NCBI GenBank assembly: GCA_048058975.1 | Contig: JBLLNP010000011.1 | Coordinates: 6,413-70,412 of the forward strand | Source: RHLJ01 sp048058975 | GTDB lineage: Bacteria; Bacteroidota; Rhodothermia; Balneolales; Balneolaceae | Direction: 5' to 3' | Length of the DNA stretch: 64,000 nt | Shown: positions 36,067 through 45,623 of the stretch, piece by piece | How the letters are laid out: each line of letters starts with the position of its first letter | Position numbering within the stretch: position 1 is the first letter of the stretch | Notes under the pieces: generated by a model | Seen by the model: only the letters and a program-made list of their open reading frames with translations | What the model was told of the DNA's origin: nothing | Databases searched by the model: none | Translations under genes and position numbers: made by a program

Positions 36067-37067
36067 AAATACTCTATGGAGTACAAGGAACCGGGCACGG
36101 GCATATTAGCAGGGCCAGGGTAGTTCTTCCTAAGCTCAGAGAGTTTGCCGAAGTGGATGTATTAATCAGCGGCTATAATTTTCACATGGATTTAGATGGA
36201 GAGATCGCTTATAAAGCCCGTGGAATAAGTCTTACCTACGACAGTAAAGGTAGCGTAGATTTTCTGAATACCGCACTAAATCTTAACCCGGTTAAACTAA
36301 TTAAAGATGTTCATTCTGCTCCCGTTGATGAATATGATTTTGTAGTCAATGATTTTGAACCGGTAACGGCTTGGGCAGCTCAGGCAGCAGGGATTCCTTG
36401 TGTGGGAATAAGTCATCAGGCTTCTTTTTTATCACCAAACGTCCCAAGGCCTCCAAAAAAGTCGTTGGTTGCGGAAGGAATCATGAAGCACTTTGCTCCA
36501 TTTAGTGCGGCTGTTGGTTCTCATTATCTGAGGTACGACTATTTCGTAGAACCACCAATCATCCGTAAACAGATTAAAGATCTGAATCCGGTTTCAGGAG
36601 ATCATATTACCGTGTATTTGCCCGCTTTTGATCATGAAACTTTATGCTCCATTTTTAATCAAATAAGGGAAATTGAGTGGCATATTTTTTCTCCTTCCTG
36701 TGAGCGCGGTTATCAAAAAGGGAATGTAAAGGTTAAACCGGTTGGAAAAGATACCTTCCTTAAAAGTGTTGAAAGTTGTCTTGGTGTGGTTTCTTCCACA
36801 GGGTTTGAGACCACTTCAGAATCCATGTTTCTTGGGAAAAAGCTACTCACAATCCCTATCAGAAATCAATATGAGCAACTAAGCAATGCAGCCGCATTAG
36901 AACAACTTGGTGGGCATGTTATCTATTCCATTGATGGCACGTTTAAGGAAAAAGTATCAAGCTGGATAAAAACAGCAGAGTTATTATCTCTTCCAGAGAT
37001 TTCAGATGAAGATGATCTTGCGCAAAAAATTCTGGCAGCAGGTATCACAGAAAAAGAATACGCCTGA
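36063..37067 (+). CDS. Glycosyltransferase-like protein (MJ1255/TIGR00661 type)
   Basis: 334 residues of GT-B type. The N-terminus MKILYGVQGTGHGHISRARVVLPKL resembles MurG-like nucleotide-sugar transferases, and GVVSSTGFETTSESMFLGKKLLTIPIRNQYEQLSNA at about residue 240 is the donor-binding region. No membrane helix. Coupled to the phosphoesterase gene by a 4-base overlap. Donor and acceptor unknown. Confidence 0.82.
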   Translation: MKILYGVQGTGHGHISRARVVLPKLREFAEVDVLISGYNFHMDLDGEIAYKARGISLTYDSKGSVDFLNTALNLNPVKLIKDVHSAPVDEYDFVVNDFEPVTAWAAQAAGIPCVGISHQASFLSPNVPRPPKKSLVAEGIMKHFAPFSAAVGSHYLRYDYFVEPPIIRKQIKDLNPVSGDHITVYLPAFDHETLCSIFNQIREIEWHIFSPSCERGYQKGNVKVKPVGKDTFLKSVESCLGVVSSTGFETTSESMFLGKKLLTIPIRNQYEQLSNAAALEQLGGHVIYSIDGTFKEKVSSWIKTAELLSLPEISDEDDLAQKILAAGITEKEYA

Positions 37068-37601
37068 TTAGCTTTCGGTCAGGTATTTTTCTTTAATAAT
37101 TTCGAAATGGTGTTTGTCATGTCCTGCAATGATAAATGCTAGCGCACGTACCGTCACTTCCACACCGCTTGCGATTCCTTTTCTGCCAATCATTTCCTTG
37201 GTCATACTGCTTAATAAATGAATGGTAGATACCCGAACGGCGAGATATTCATTACAAAGATTAGCCAGAGAGCGTTTGTTATAATTATTTCCCTTCATGT
37301 ACTCGTTTTGATCCATTCCCGGTAGAGGCTGAGTATCTCCGCGGCTAATTGCGAAAGCCCTGTACGAGAACACTCGCTCAGTTTCTATCATGTGCCCGAG
37401 TATTTCTTTTAACGTCCATTTGTCAGGTGCATATTTGAAGTACGCTTTATCTCCGGGAACGGAATTTATAAGCGTGAAAACTTCATGCATCTGATTATTC
37501 AGCGTATTTATGATGTTTGTTTTCTCAATTTGCTCAACGTAGGTAGCATAAAAGTGAGCATATTCTGTACCGTCAGGGTATTCGTTATCCCAAATCTTCA
37601 T
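37068..37601 (-). CDS. DinB-family protein
   Basis: The start ATG at 37601 (MKIWDNEYPDG) is preferred over a TTG 6 bases upstream; 177 residues. Four-helix DinB/YfiT fold with three metal-binding histidines: LKEILGHMIETE in helix 2 and GHDKHHFEII in helix 4. Such proteins are thiol transferases or damage-response proteins in Bacteroidota and Bacillus. The substrate is unknown. Convergent with the glycosyltransferase gene without a gap. Confidence 0.87.
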   Translation of the reverse strand: MKIWDNEYPDGTEYAHFYATYVEQIEKTNIINTLNNQMHEVFTLINSVPGDKAYFKYAPDKWTLKEILGHMIETERVFSYRAFAISRGDTQPLPGMDQNEYMKGNNYNKRSLANLCNEYLAVRVSTIHLLSSMTKEMIGRKGIASGVEVTVRALAFIIAGHDKHHFEIIKEKYLTES

Positions 37602-37655
37602 ATCCAACCGCTTAGTTCTTATTTCGGATTATATAGTAAAATGACTATTGAATAA

Positions 37656-38444
37656 CTAGAGGTTAAATTTTGGCACGAATTCTTTGAGAGGCAGCCCCTG
37701 TTTACAAGACTCGTTGCTTTCATCACCTCTGAACAATTCAATTTCGTAGGAGATATAAGCCGGATTGTTATATCGCTTTTGATAATACACTTTTTTTCCA
37801 CCCGTAGTTCTGGAGCATCGGTCTATTTCAAATACCGGACTTCCTTCCTCCAGATTTAAATGCTTTGCTACATAGGCATCCGCTTTGGCTGCAGTGAATT
37901 TGTACCTGCCGGCTGAGATAGGAATAGAATAGGTGTCCTCAAGAATTTCATAAATCGTTTTATTTCTTAAATCTTCATCCAGTAAAAGCTGACCGTAACT
38001 CGCGGGAAGCCAGGTGATATCGAAAGCCACAGGAACTCCATTTCCCAAACGTACACGATCGATTCGAATAAGAGGGCTATCAGGTGGAAGTTCCAGAATC
38101 GGATTCACCTCCGGCTCTGCATCCACTCGTTTGAAACGAATCAGTTTTGAAGAACTCGTAAATCCTGCCCGACGCATGTCTTCAGAAAAGTCGGTAAGCT
38201 GAACTAACCTCTGGGCATTGGTATCGTCACTTACAAAAGCTCCAAGTCCTTGCTTTTTGAAAATCAGCCCTTCGTTTTCTAAAGATTTTAAAGCCTGGCG
38301 GACAGTAATTCGGCTCACATCAAAGTAATCGCACAATCTTTTTTCAGAAGGGAGTTTATCTCCCGGTTCAAATTCTTTTTTTGCGATATCATTGCGAAGA
38401 TGGTCCGCTATTTGCTGATGTCTTGGAACGGAGTGATCAATCAT
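37656..38444 (-). CDS. GntR/HutC-family transcriptional regulator
   Basis: 262 residues. N-terminal winged helix (residues about 8-70; GDKLPSEKRLCDYFDVSRITVRQALKSLENEGLI) and a C-terminal UTRA ligand-binding domain (about 90-240). Divergent from the sulfur-transport operon with a 24-bp near-palindrome between them, so it probably controls that operon and itself. The effector cannot be told from sequence; UTRA domains bind small molecules, often sugar phosphates or amino acids. Confidence 0.93.
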   Translation of the reverse strand: MIDHSVPRHQQIADHLRNDIAKKEFEPGDKLPSEKRLCDYFDVSRITVRQALKSLENEGLIFKKQGLGAFVSDDTNAQRLVQLTDFSEDMRRAGFTSSSKLIRFKRVDAEPEVNPILELPPDSPLIRIDRVRLGNGVPVAFDITWLPASYGQLLLDEDLRNKTIYEILEDTYSIPISAGRYKFTAAKADAYVAKHLNLEEGSPVFEIDRCSRTTGGKKVYYQKRYNNPAYISYEIELFRGDESNESCKQGLPLKEFVPKFNL

Positions 38445-38462
38445 TTTGTAACTTTAATCTAT

Positions 38463-38486
38463 CTTGTTATAACATGTTGTAACAAG
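38463..38486 (+). promoter_or_regulatory. Candidate operator of the GntR regulator
   Basis: CTTGTTATAACA followed directly by TGTTGTAACAAG is a 24-bp palindrome with one mismatched position. It also reads as two adjacent copies of TGTTrTAACA. It lies 19 bases upstream of the regulator start and 50 bases before the first sulfur gene. Confidence 0.65.
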
Positions 38487-38535
38487 TTTACAAAAACTCT
38501 TACACTTGCTCAACAAATAAAAATAGAAACGAAAA

Positions 38536-39102
38536 ATGTTCTACGAATTATTACTTAAACCAATGCCCTGGTACATCGCTGGTCCGCTTATAGGATTAAC
38601 GGTACCTTTATTATTAATCGTGGGCAACAAAACCTTTGGTATTTCATCCAGTTTCCAACACATGTGTGCGGCTGTAATGCCAAAAAAGTTCTCTTATTTC
38701 AATTACAACTGGTGGAAGGATGGAAGATGGCATCTTCAATTGGCGTTCGGAATCACTTTAGGTGGTATAATTGCCGCGCTGTTTATTCCAGAAAACTATG
38801 CAATAAATCTATCCTCAAATACGGTTGATGCTCTGCAAAATCTTGGAATCACCAATTTCAATGGATTTGTTCCTGTCGAGTTATTTTCTTGGTCAAATCT
38901 GGCAAGTATTCCGGGAGTGTTAATGCTGGTTGTAGGCGGTTTTCTGATTGGTTTTGGAACACGATATGCGGCAGGATGTACATCGGGGCACGCTATAACC
39001 GGATTGGCTACGCTTCAAAAAGCATCACTGATTGCAGTAATTGGTTTTTTTGTAGGAGGAATTATCTCCACCTATTTCATTCTGCCTAATATTTTAAGCT
39101 AA
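38536..39102 (+). CDS. YeeE/YedE-family transporter, half 1
   Basis: 188 residues, about four to five helices. The conserved motif GCTSGHAITGL with Cys148 is the persulfide-relay cysteine of thiosulfate or sulfur importers (TsuA/PmpA group). In Bacteroidota the transporter is split over two genes; the second half follows 10 bases on. It probably imports sulfur species for the adjacent MBL-rhodanese enzyme. No signal peptide; inner membrane. Confidence 0.9.
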   Translation: MFYELLLKPMPWYIAGPLIGLTVPLLLIVGNKTFGISSSFQHMCAAVMPKKFSYFNYNWWKDGRWHLQLAFGITLGGIIAALFIPENYAINLSSNTVDALQNLGITNFNGFVPVELFSWSNLASIPGVLMLVVGGFLIGFGTRYAAGCTSGHAITGLATLQKASLIAVIGFFVGGIISTYFILPNILS

Positions 39103-39112
39103 AGAGTTCATC

Positions 39113-39520
39113 ATGAGATTTATACTAGCAGGAATTGCATTCGGTTTTATTCTGATCAAATCAGAAGTGGTATCCTGGTTCAGGATTCAGGAGATGTTTT
39201 TATTCGATTCAATCCATATGTATGGAATAATAGGGTCAGCGATTTTAGTTGGCTTGATCGGAACAAAGTTGATAAAAAAGTTCAACCTGAAAGATACTTC
39301 AGGTAACGAGATCAACATCAAACCAAAGGACAACAGCCTATCCAAACGCTATATTATTGGCGGATCATTATTCGGACTAGGTTGGGCATTGGTAGGTGCG
39401 TGTCCGGGCCCGTTGTATGCCTTAATTGGTACAGGGTACCTGATTTTTATCGTTCCGCTTATTGCGGCAGTTGTCGGAGCAGGAACCTATGGGGTACTAC
39501 AAAGTAGATTACCTCATTAA
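39113..39520 (+). CDS. YeeE/YedE-family transporter, half 2 (DUF6691 type)
   Basis: 135 residues, four helices. The motif GACPGPLYALIGTG with Cys97 matches the second cysteine repeat of the YeeE/YedE fold. Together with the preceding gene it should make one functional pore. It is separated by 36 bases from the MBL-rhodanese gene. Confidence 0.9.
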   Translation: MRFILAGIAFGFILIKSEVVSWFRIQEMFLFDSIHMYGIIGSAILVGLIGTKLIKKFNLKDTSGNEINIKPKDNSLSKRYIIGGSLFGLGWALVGACPGPLYALIGTGYLIFIVPLIAAVVGAGTYGVLQSRLPH

Positions 39521-39556
39521 GAATTTTAGTAAATTTGAAGAGTAAAGGAGTGAAAC

Positions 39557-40975
39557 ATGTTTTTTGAGCAAATTTTTGAAGAGAAACTCGCACAGTATGC
39601 GTACTTAATTGGTTGCCAGCGCAACGGACAGGCTATTGTAATAGACCCGATGCGTGACATCGACCGCTATGAGCAGCTGGCAGCAAAGCACAATCTGAAA
39701 ATTGTAGCTGCCGCTGAAACCCACATTCATGCGGATTATTTGTCCGGCTTGAGGGAGTTTGCAGAACGCGGAATCAAAGTATATGCCTCAGACGAAGGAG
39801 ACAAAGACTGGAAATACGAATGGTTAATGGGTAGTGACTACAACTATCAACTGCTGAAAGATGGCGATGAATTCAATATCGGAAATATCAAATTTACCAC
39901 GGTTTACAGCCCGGGCCACACTCCTGAGCATGTAAGTTATTTAGTAACCGACGGCGCAGCTACCGATCAGCCCATGGGGATTCTCTCCGGTGATTTTGTG
40001 TTCGTAGGGGATGTTGGACGACCTGATTTACTGGAAACAGCCGCTGGTCAGGTGGGGGCCATGGAAGGTTCTGCCAAAGTATTGTACCAGTCGCTGGAAA
40101 AGTTCAAGCAGATGCCGGAATACCTTCAGCTTTGGCCGGGACACGGTGCCGGAAGTGCCTGTGGTAAAGCATTAGGAGCAGTTCCAAAATCAACGGTAGG
40201 ATACGAACAGAAATTCAATACTTCTATTCGCTCAGCGATTACAGAAAAGGATTTTGTGGATTACATTCTGGATGGACAGCCTGAGCCACCTCTGTATTTT
40301 GCCCGGATGAAACGAGATAATAAGATAGGCCCCAAAGTGCTTGGAGAGCTTCCCAATCCCTCTAAAATGAGCATTTATGATATTGTAAAAAAAGGAGCTC
40401 CTGAAAATGCAGTGATCATTGATACACGAAAGCGCACAGAGTTTATGGCGGGTCATTTGGAAGGTTCTTTGCTGGCTACAATGAATAAACAGTTTAATAC
40501 TATTGTTGGCTCGTATGTTACTGAAGATCAGTATATCTACCTGATCATTGACGAAAACAAGGTAGAAGAAGCGGTTGTGGATTTAATCCGGATTGGTTTG
40601 GATAACATTGTAGGATTTGCAACTCCATCCGAACTGAGTGAAAGCAATGTCGATCTTGTTTCAACCACTACTATTGACTTTGAAACTGTAGATACTCTGA
40701 TGGAAACCGGCGAGTACAACCTGCTGGATGTTCGCAAAAAATCAGAGTACGATGCCGGACATCATCCTGAAGCCATCAATATCTCACACACAAGATTACT
40801 GGATAGAATGGATGAGGTACCCAAAGACAAACCGGTACTTATTCATTGTAAATCAGGAAATCGCGCTTCTTTCGCAACTGCGTTGATGGAGTCGAAGGGT
40901 TATGAAGTTCAGTTTATAGATGATTCCGTTGACCCCTGGTTAGAAAAGAAGAATCTTCTGGCAGAGGTTAACTAA
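39557..40975 (+). CDS. MBL-fold hydrolase with two rhodanese domains (persulfide dioxygenase-like)
   Basis: 472 residues. The N-terminal metallo-beta-lactamase domain (1-250) has THIHADYLSG, SPGHTPEH, SGDFVFVGDVGRPDLL and WPGHGAGSACGK, the iron ligands seen in ETHE1/Blh-like sulfur dioxygenases. Two rhodanese domains follow. The first (about 270-355) lacks an active-site Cys (LIIDENKVEEA). The second (about 365-470) has Cys431 in IHCKSGNRA. It probably oxidises persulfides. It overlaps the TauE gene by 1 base. Confidence 0.92.
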   Translation: MFFEQIFEEKLAQYAYLIGCQRNGQAIVIDPMRDIDRYEQLAAKHNLKIVAAAETHIHADYLSGLREFAERGIKVYASDEGDKDWKYEWLMGSDYNYQLLKDGDEFNIGNIKFTTVYSPGHTPEHVSYLVTDGAATDQPMGILSGDFVFVGDVGRPDLLETAAGQVGAMEGSAKVLYQSLEKFKQMPEYLQLWPGHGAGSACGKALGAVPKSTVGYEQKFNTSIRSAITEKDFVDYILDGQPEPPLYFARMKRDNKIGPKVLGELPNPSKMSIYDIVKKGAPENAVIIDTRKRTEFMAGHLEGSLLATMNKQFNTIVGSYVTEDQYIYLIIDENKVEEAVVDLIRIGLDNIVGFATPSELSESNVDLVSTTTIDFETVDTLMETGEYNLLDVRKKSEYDAGHHPEAINISHTRLLDRMDEVPKDKPVLIHCKSGNRASFATALMESKGYEVQFIDDSVDPWLEKKNLLAEVN

Positions 40976-41730
40976 TGTTCTGGGCACTACTTGGTGCTCT
41001 GCTGATTGGAATCTCGCTCGGACTGTTAGGTTCGGGCGGCTCCATTCTTACGGTGCCTGTACTCGTTTATTTGGTAGATCAGCCTGAAAAAGTCGCTATT
41101 GCGGAATCATTGGGAATTGTAGCTTCCATCAGCTTATTTGGAATGATTCCTTACGCCTATCGAAAAGAAATTGACTGGAAAAGCGTGCTTTGGTTTGGAG
41201 TCCCGGGAATGCTGGGAACATACGGTGGAGCCAGTATCTCCAAATTTATTTCCGGAAATACTCAGCTTATCATTTTCGCGGTAGTGATGATACTTGCTGC
41301 TTTTCTTATGATAAAGGATAATCCCGCGCTTAAGAAAGAAAAGGGATATTCTGCGCCGAGATATATACTTATCCTTGAAGGGTTGGTTGTTGGTGTGGTA
41401 ACTGGTTTGGTAGGTGTTGGAGGTGGTTTTCTCATCATCCCTGCCTTGGTTCTCTTCGGGGGATTAAACATGAGGGTAGCGATTGGAACCAGTCTCACCA
41501 TTATCGCAGCAAAAAGCTTTATCGGATTTTATAAATATCTGGATGTATTACGTGCCGAAAAGTTGAATGTAAATTGGGAATTACTTGCCATATTCACTGT
41601 GATTGGAATCATCGGAAGCTTGGTCGGTGGCCGTTTAAGTAAAACTATCCCACAAAAAAAGCTCAAAAAAGGCTTCGGTTTCTTCCTCGTTGTGATGGGA
41701 GTATTTATTTTAGGAAGTAATTTGTTTTGA
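40975..41730 (+). CDS. Sulfite exporter TauE/SafE-family protein
   Basis: 251 residues, about eight helices with the repeat GSGGSILTVPVLVYLV and VGVGGGFLIIPALVLFGG typical of TauE/SafE. Last gene of the sulfur operon, sharing one base with the MBL-rhodanese gene. It likely exports sulfite or a related anion made by the upstream enzyme. Substrate inferred from context. Confidence 0.92.
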   Translation: MFWALLGALLIGISLGLLGSGGSILTVPVLVYLVDQPEKVAIAESLGIVASISLFGMIPYAYRKEIDWKSVLWFGVPGMLGTYGGASISKFISGNTQLIIFAVVMILAAFLMIKDNPALKKEKGYSAPRYILILEGLVVGVVTGLVGVGGGFLIIPALVLFGGLNMRVAIGTSLTIIAAKSFIGFYKYLDVLRAEKLNVNWELLAIFTVIGIIGSLVGGRLSKTIPQKKLKKGFGFFLVVMGVFILGSNLF

Positions 41731-41774
41731 ACGGTTGAGTATTCAATAAAGAATATTCAGCTTTGAAGATTTCC

Positions 41775-41794
41775 ACTTTTGGTTACTCAAAAGT
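41775..41794. repeat. Dispersed hairpin, family B (copy 1)
   Basis: ACTTTTG and CAAAAGT form a 7-bp stem. Related, larger hairpins of the form TACTTTTGn...nCAAAAGTA occur at 48146-48169 and 62400-62423. Non-coding. Confidence 0.5.
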
Positions 41795-41842
41795 ACCATG
41801 AAAGGGTGAAGAAATTTTAAAAATTGAGAAGTCGATTCATAA

Positions 41843-41866
41843 GATCCTGAAACAAGTTCAGGATGA
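41843..41866. repeat. Dispersed repeat, family A (short copy)
   Basis: GATCCTGAA and TTCAGGATGAC form an inverted repeat around a short loop. The same sequence occurs with small changes at 45742-45766. Confidence 0.55.
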
Positions 41867-41883
41867 CTCTTAAAAAAAGAAAC

Positions 41884-43191
41884 TTATGCTTTTCTCCTCG
41901 CTGCCCAATACAACACCGTTCCCACAGCTATAAAAGCTGCCGTCATCCAGATGTTAGTGAGGCTTACCTGGAACATGAGCCACAGACAGGCGAGGATTCC
42001 CAGAACAGGAATTATATAACCTCCTTTTAATACGAAAGCTTCTTGCCCTTCAAACCGGGGACGTAATTTCGGAATCGCTGCACAGGTAATTATGTAAAAG
42101 AAAACCCGCGCCAGCACGGTCATAGCAGCCAATGCAGTAAATGATCCTAATGCAGCACCGATAAACGCACAAACTCCAAAGAAGACCACAGAATTAGCCG
42201 GGGTAAGGAATTTAGGATGTACATTTCCAAACCATCCTGGAAGAGAATTATCCAGGGAAAGAGCATAGGTTAGCCGCGGAGTGGAAAACATATTGCTCAC
42301 CAGATTCCCGGTTACCGAAGTTGCTACACCGATCATCAGGATAACCGCCCCGAATTCCCCAAACAAAGCAGCGGAAGCATCCAGCAAAGGAGATGCAGAA
42401 GAAGCCAGATCAGGCACGGCAGCTTCAGCAACCAACTGGATCAGCATATACAGGATTACGATAGCAACCAGCGCCAGGATTAGTGCTCTGGGCATGTCGC
42501 GGTTTGGGTTTTTAGCTTCTCCGGCAGGAACCACCCCACCTTCAAATCCAACAAAAGCGTAAATCATCAAAAGAACAGCAGCTCCAATGTTGCTGCCCGA
42601 TGGAATTGGAGTATCAAACGAAGGCAGAACTTCACCGCCTAACAAAACCAGCCCTCCGAAAATGAGGAGGATTAATACCGAAAATTTAATGATAGTAAAA
42701 ACAGCCAGTGAACGGATAGATTCAACCGATCCAAGTACGTTAATAACGGTGAGGGCCCCACATACAATGGCAAGACAAATGAGTCTCCCGATACCTTCAC
42801 CAACCGGTGCATAAAAATATCCGATACTTTCCACCAACAACACAGAGTTCGCTGCGAAGGAAATCATGCGGGCAAAATAGTACAACCATCCACTTTGAAA
42901 GCCTACAAAATGCCCGAATGCTTCGGTGCCGTAACGTACCGGTCCGCCCGTTCCACGAAAGTAGCTTCCTAGTTCAGCAAAACACAGAATTACCGGAAGT
43001 ATTAGTAGGGCACACAGCGCATACACCCATACACTGTATTCTCCGGCAAGTTCTGAAGCGCCACTGGGCAACCCAAATATTCCGGCTCCGATGAGCCCGT
43101 TTACCACCAGCATCCAGAGTCCCCAGACACCTAATTTACGAGGTAGTTTTTCGTTTTGTGCAGAATGTACGTGCGTATTGGATTCAGTCAT
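41884..43191 (-). CDS. APC-family amino acid permease
   Basis: The open frame extends to 43284, but the ATG at 43191 (MTESNTHVHSAQNEKLPRKLG) removes a repeat-derived leader and matches usual family starts; 435 residues. It has the APC motif GLIGAGIFGLPSGASEL in helix 1 and about twelve helices. Substrate probably an amino acid or amine; not determinable. Single gene with repeat-rich flanks. Confidence 0.9.
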   Translation of the reverse strand: MTESNTHVHSAQNEKLPRKLGVWGLWMLVVNGLIGAGIFGLPSGASELAGEYSVWVYALCALLILPVILCFAELGSYFRGTGGPVRYGTEAFGHFVGFQSGWLYYFARMISFAANSVLLVESIGYFYAPVGEGIGRLICLAIVCGALTVINVLGSVESIRSLAVFTIIKFSVLILLIFGGLVLLGGEVLPSFDTPIPSGSNIGAAVLLMIYAFVGFEGGVVPAGEAKNPNRDMPRALILALVAIVILYMLIQLVAEAAVPDLASSASPLLDASAALFGEFGAVILMIGVATSVTGNLVSNMFSTPRLTYALSLDNSLPGWFGNVHPKFLTPANSVVFFGVCAFIGAALGSFTALAAMTVLARVFFYIITCAAIPKLRPRFEGQEAFVLKGGYIIPVLGILACLWLMFQVSLTNIWMTAAFIAVGTVLYWAARRKA

Positions 43192-43250
43192 CCGGCAAGT
43201 ATAGTAAAAAAATGAGTTGTTATTCCAGTTGCTGAGTGACAAAGGCACAA

Positions 43251-43285
43251 AGTGACAAAGCAGGAAATTTCTGCCCTTTGTCACT
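43251..43285. repeat. Hairpin upstream of APC permease
   Basis: AGTGACAAAGCAG (43251-43263) pairs with CTG and CTTTGTCACT (43271-43285, with a 2-base bulge). A further AGTGACAAAG copy lies at about 43235. It lies within the spacer upstream of the permease gene. Confidence 0.55.
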
Positions 43286-43406
43286 TAGTATCTCTGTTAC
43301 TTTGTCTCTTTGCATATCCAAACACATCTTTTTACTACCTCTTTAGGATGAGCTCCTTATTATTTCGCGATTCTAACCAACTCTCAGAAAAGGACACCGC
43401 AGCATA

Positions 43407-45623
43407 TTGAAAGTCATAAAAGTAATTCTAATATCAATGCTTTTGGCTGGGACTTCCATCAACCTGAAAGCATTTCAATCGTCAGGTAATTCGGATAAGA
43501 CGATTCAGGCCTATTCCTTAAATACAAATGAACAACAAGATTTTCGTTTTGATGGAAAGTTAGATGAAGCGTTCTGGAATAGTGTACTTCCTGCTACGAG
43601 CTTTACCCAACAATCTCCGGTTGAGGGGAATCCCGCTACCGAGCGAACGGAAGTGAAAATCGCTTATGATAATAAATATCTTTATATCGGAGTGATACTC
43701 TATGACAGCGAACCTGATCAAATAAAGGCTTTTCAGAAAAGGAGAGATCAGCGAATAACCTCAGATGAACGTTTTGTATGGATTTTTGACACATTTAACG
43801 ATCAGAGAAACGCTTATTTCATGGAGATTAATCCGAATGGACTACGAACAGATGGTTTGGTTAGCTCAGGTCAGGGTGGGGGAATTAATCTGAACTGGGA
43901 TGGCATCTGGGATGCACACACATACATCGGAGAATATGGCTGGTCGGCAGAGATTAAGATTCCATTCGGAACCCTGAACTTTGATGAAAACAGTGACTAC
44001 TGGGGCGTGAATTTTATGCGGGTGATCCGAAGGAAAAACGAAACCGCGCTTTGGACCGGACATAGAAGGAACCAGGGAATTTCCCGGCCTCAGAATACTG
44101 GACGTCTTACCGGTCTGAAAAATATTTCTCAGGGATTGGGGCTGGAGGTTGTGCCTTTTGGGATTGGAACGGTAGCAAGAGATCTAACTTCCACAGAAAC
44201 AGAAGCGGACTTTAGCTCGGATGCCGGAGTTGATATCAATTACAACATTACCCCAAGTCTGAAAGCCTCTGTTACCTTTAACACCGACTTTGCAGAAGCC
44301 GAAGTGGATCAACGGCAAGTGAACCTAACCCGTTTTCCAATCGCCTTTCCCGAACAGCGGGATTTCTTTCTGGAAGGAGCCAATATCTATTCCTTTGCTC
44401 CAAGCAGTGGAATCGATCCTTATTTTAGTCGTAGGATTGGATTAAATGCAAGAAAGCCGGTTCCCATAACGTATGGCGCTCGATTATTAGGTAATGTAGG
44501 CCAGAATAACCTTGCGATTCTACATGTGAGAACGGGCGAGAGCGGTGATCTTGACCCTGAGAATTTTTCTGTAGCCAGATTAAAACGAAATATTGGAGCT
44601 GAAAGCACCATAGGTCTCATTTATACCCGAAGAGCTACCTCAAATATTGATTCTTTGCAGGACCGCCACACTTTAGGCGCTGATCTGGAATTGGCTACAT
44701 CTTCTTTTCTGGGAGATAAGAATCTACAATTTCAGGCATTTTTTGTGGCTCATAATCCGGCAGCAGCAGATGGGAATAGCACGGATATATTTGACCGGTC
44801 TTCACGTGGAATACGGTTGAACTTTCCAAACAGGCCGTGGTCGGGACATGTTTCTTACCGTGAATTTGGTAAAGCGTTTAATCCGGCGGTTGGTTTCGCT
44901 CGTAGAGTAGCGTTTCGGCGATTACAGCCTTCGGTAGATTTTACTCCTCAGTTTTCAAATAGCAAAACCATCGATCAGGTGAGATGGGGGATCCGGTTTG
45001 AACACCTTACAGATTTAGATTTCACGCTTTTAACTCAAAATTTAGTGTTTACGTTAGGTGATGTTCGGTTTTCATCCGGTGATCGGGTCTGGTGGAGAGT
45101 TGGAAGAAATTACGAGCTACTTGATTCAGAATTCGATATCCGCAGAGACGGTAGCATTATTATACCTGTGGATGAATACACCAACTGGAATACAGAAGTC
45201 GGGATTAACACCGCTCAGTTTAGGAAAGTGTCAGCAGGTCTCGGAGTAGAGTATAATGGATTCTGGACAGGTACAGAAACCGAAGTAGAGGCTGGAATAA
45301 ATGTACGACCTGTTCCGGGTATAGAGCTTTCACCAAGTTATGTGCGGAGAATGATCCGTTTGCCCGAAGGAGAATTCAACGCGGATATTCTACTCTTTGA
45401 AGGAATCTGGGACTTAACGACCGAACTCTTTCTTACCGTCAATCTTCAATATGATAACCTGAGTAAAGTAATAGGTCTAAATAACCGATTGAGATGGATT
45501 ATTACCCCCGGATCGGATTTATTTCTGGTATATAACCACAACTGGCAGGAAGATGTATTTGGTCGCTTCGAAACTACTGCTCAGGCCGGAATAGTAAAGC
45601 TGAGCTATACCCACAGGTTTTAA
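43407..45623 (+). CDS. DUF5916-family outer-membrane protein with CBM9-like domain
   Basis: 738 residues starting at a TTG (no ATG nearby). Signal peptide (IKVILISMLLAGTSINLKAFQ). Residues about 35-235 form a CBM9-like domain (FRFDGKLDEAFWNSVLPATSF, DNKYLYIGVILYDSEP). The rest is a beta-barrel of the DUF5916 type ending in VKLSYTHRF, an aromatic terminal residue typical of outer-membrane barrels. Function unknown, possibly carbohydrate binding or uptake. Confidence 0.88.
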   Translation: MKVIKVILISMLLAGTSINLKAFQSSGNSDKTIQAYSLNTNEQQDFRFDGKLDEAFWNSVLPATSFTQQSPVEGNPATERTEVKIAYDNKYLYIGVILYDSEPDQIKAFQKRRDQRITSDERFVWIFDTFNDQRNAYFMEINPNGLRTDGLVSSGQGGGINLNWDGIWDAHTYIGEYGWSAEIKIPFGTLNFDENSDYWGVNFMRVIRRKNETALWTGHRRNQGISRPQNTGRLTGLKNISQGLGLEVVPFGIGTVARDLTSTETEADFSSDAGVDINYNITPSLKASVTFNTDFAEAEVDQRQVNLTRFPIAFPEQRDFFLEGANIYSFAPSSGIDPYFSRRIGLNARKPVPITYGARLLGNVGQNNLAILHVRTGESGDLDPENFSVARLKRNIGAESTIGLIYTRRATSNIDSLQDRHTLGADLELATSSFLGDKNLQFQAFFVAHNPAAADGNSTDIFDRSSRGIRLNFPNRPWSGHVSYREFGKAFNPAVGFARRVAFRRLQPSVDFTPQFSNSKTIDQVRWGIRFEHLTDLDFTLLTQNLVFTLGDVRFSSGDRVWWRVGRNYELLDSEFDIRRDGSIIIPVDEYTNWNTEVGINTAQFRKVSAGLGVEYNGFWTGTETEVEAGINVRPVPGIELSPSYVRRMIRLPEGEFNADILLFEGIWDLTTELFLTVNLQYDNLSKVIGLNNRLRWIITPGSDLFLVYNHNWQEDVFGRFETTAQAGIVKLSYTHRF

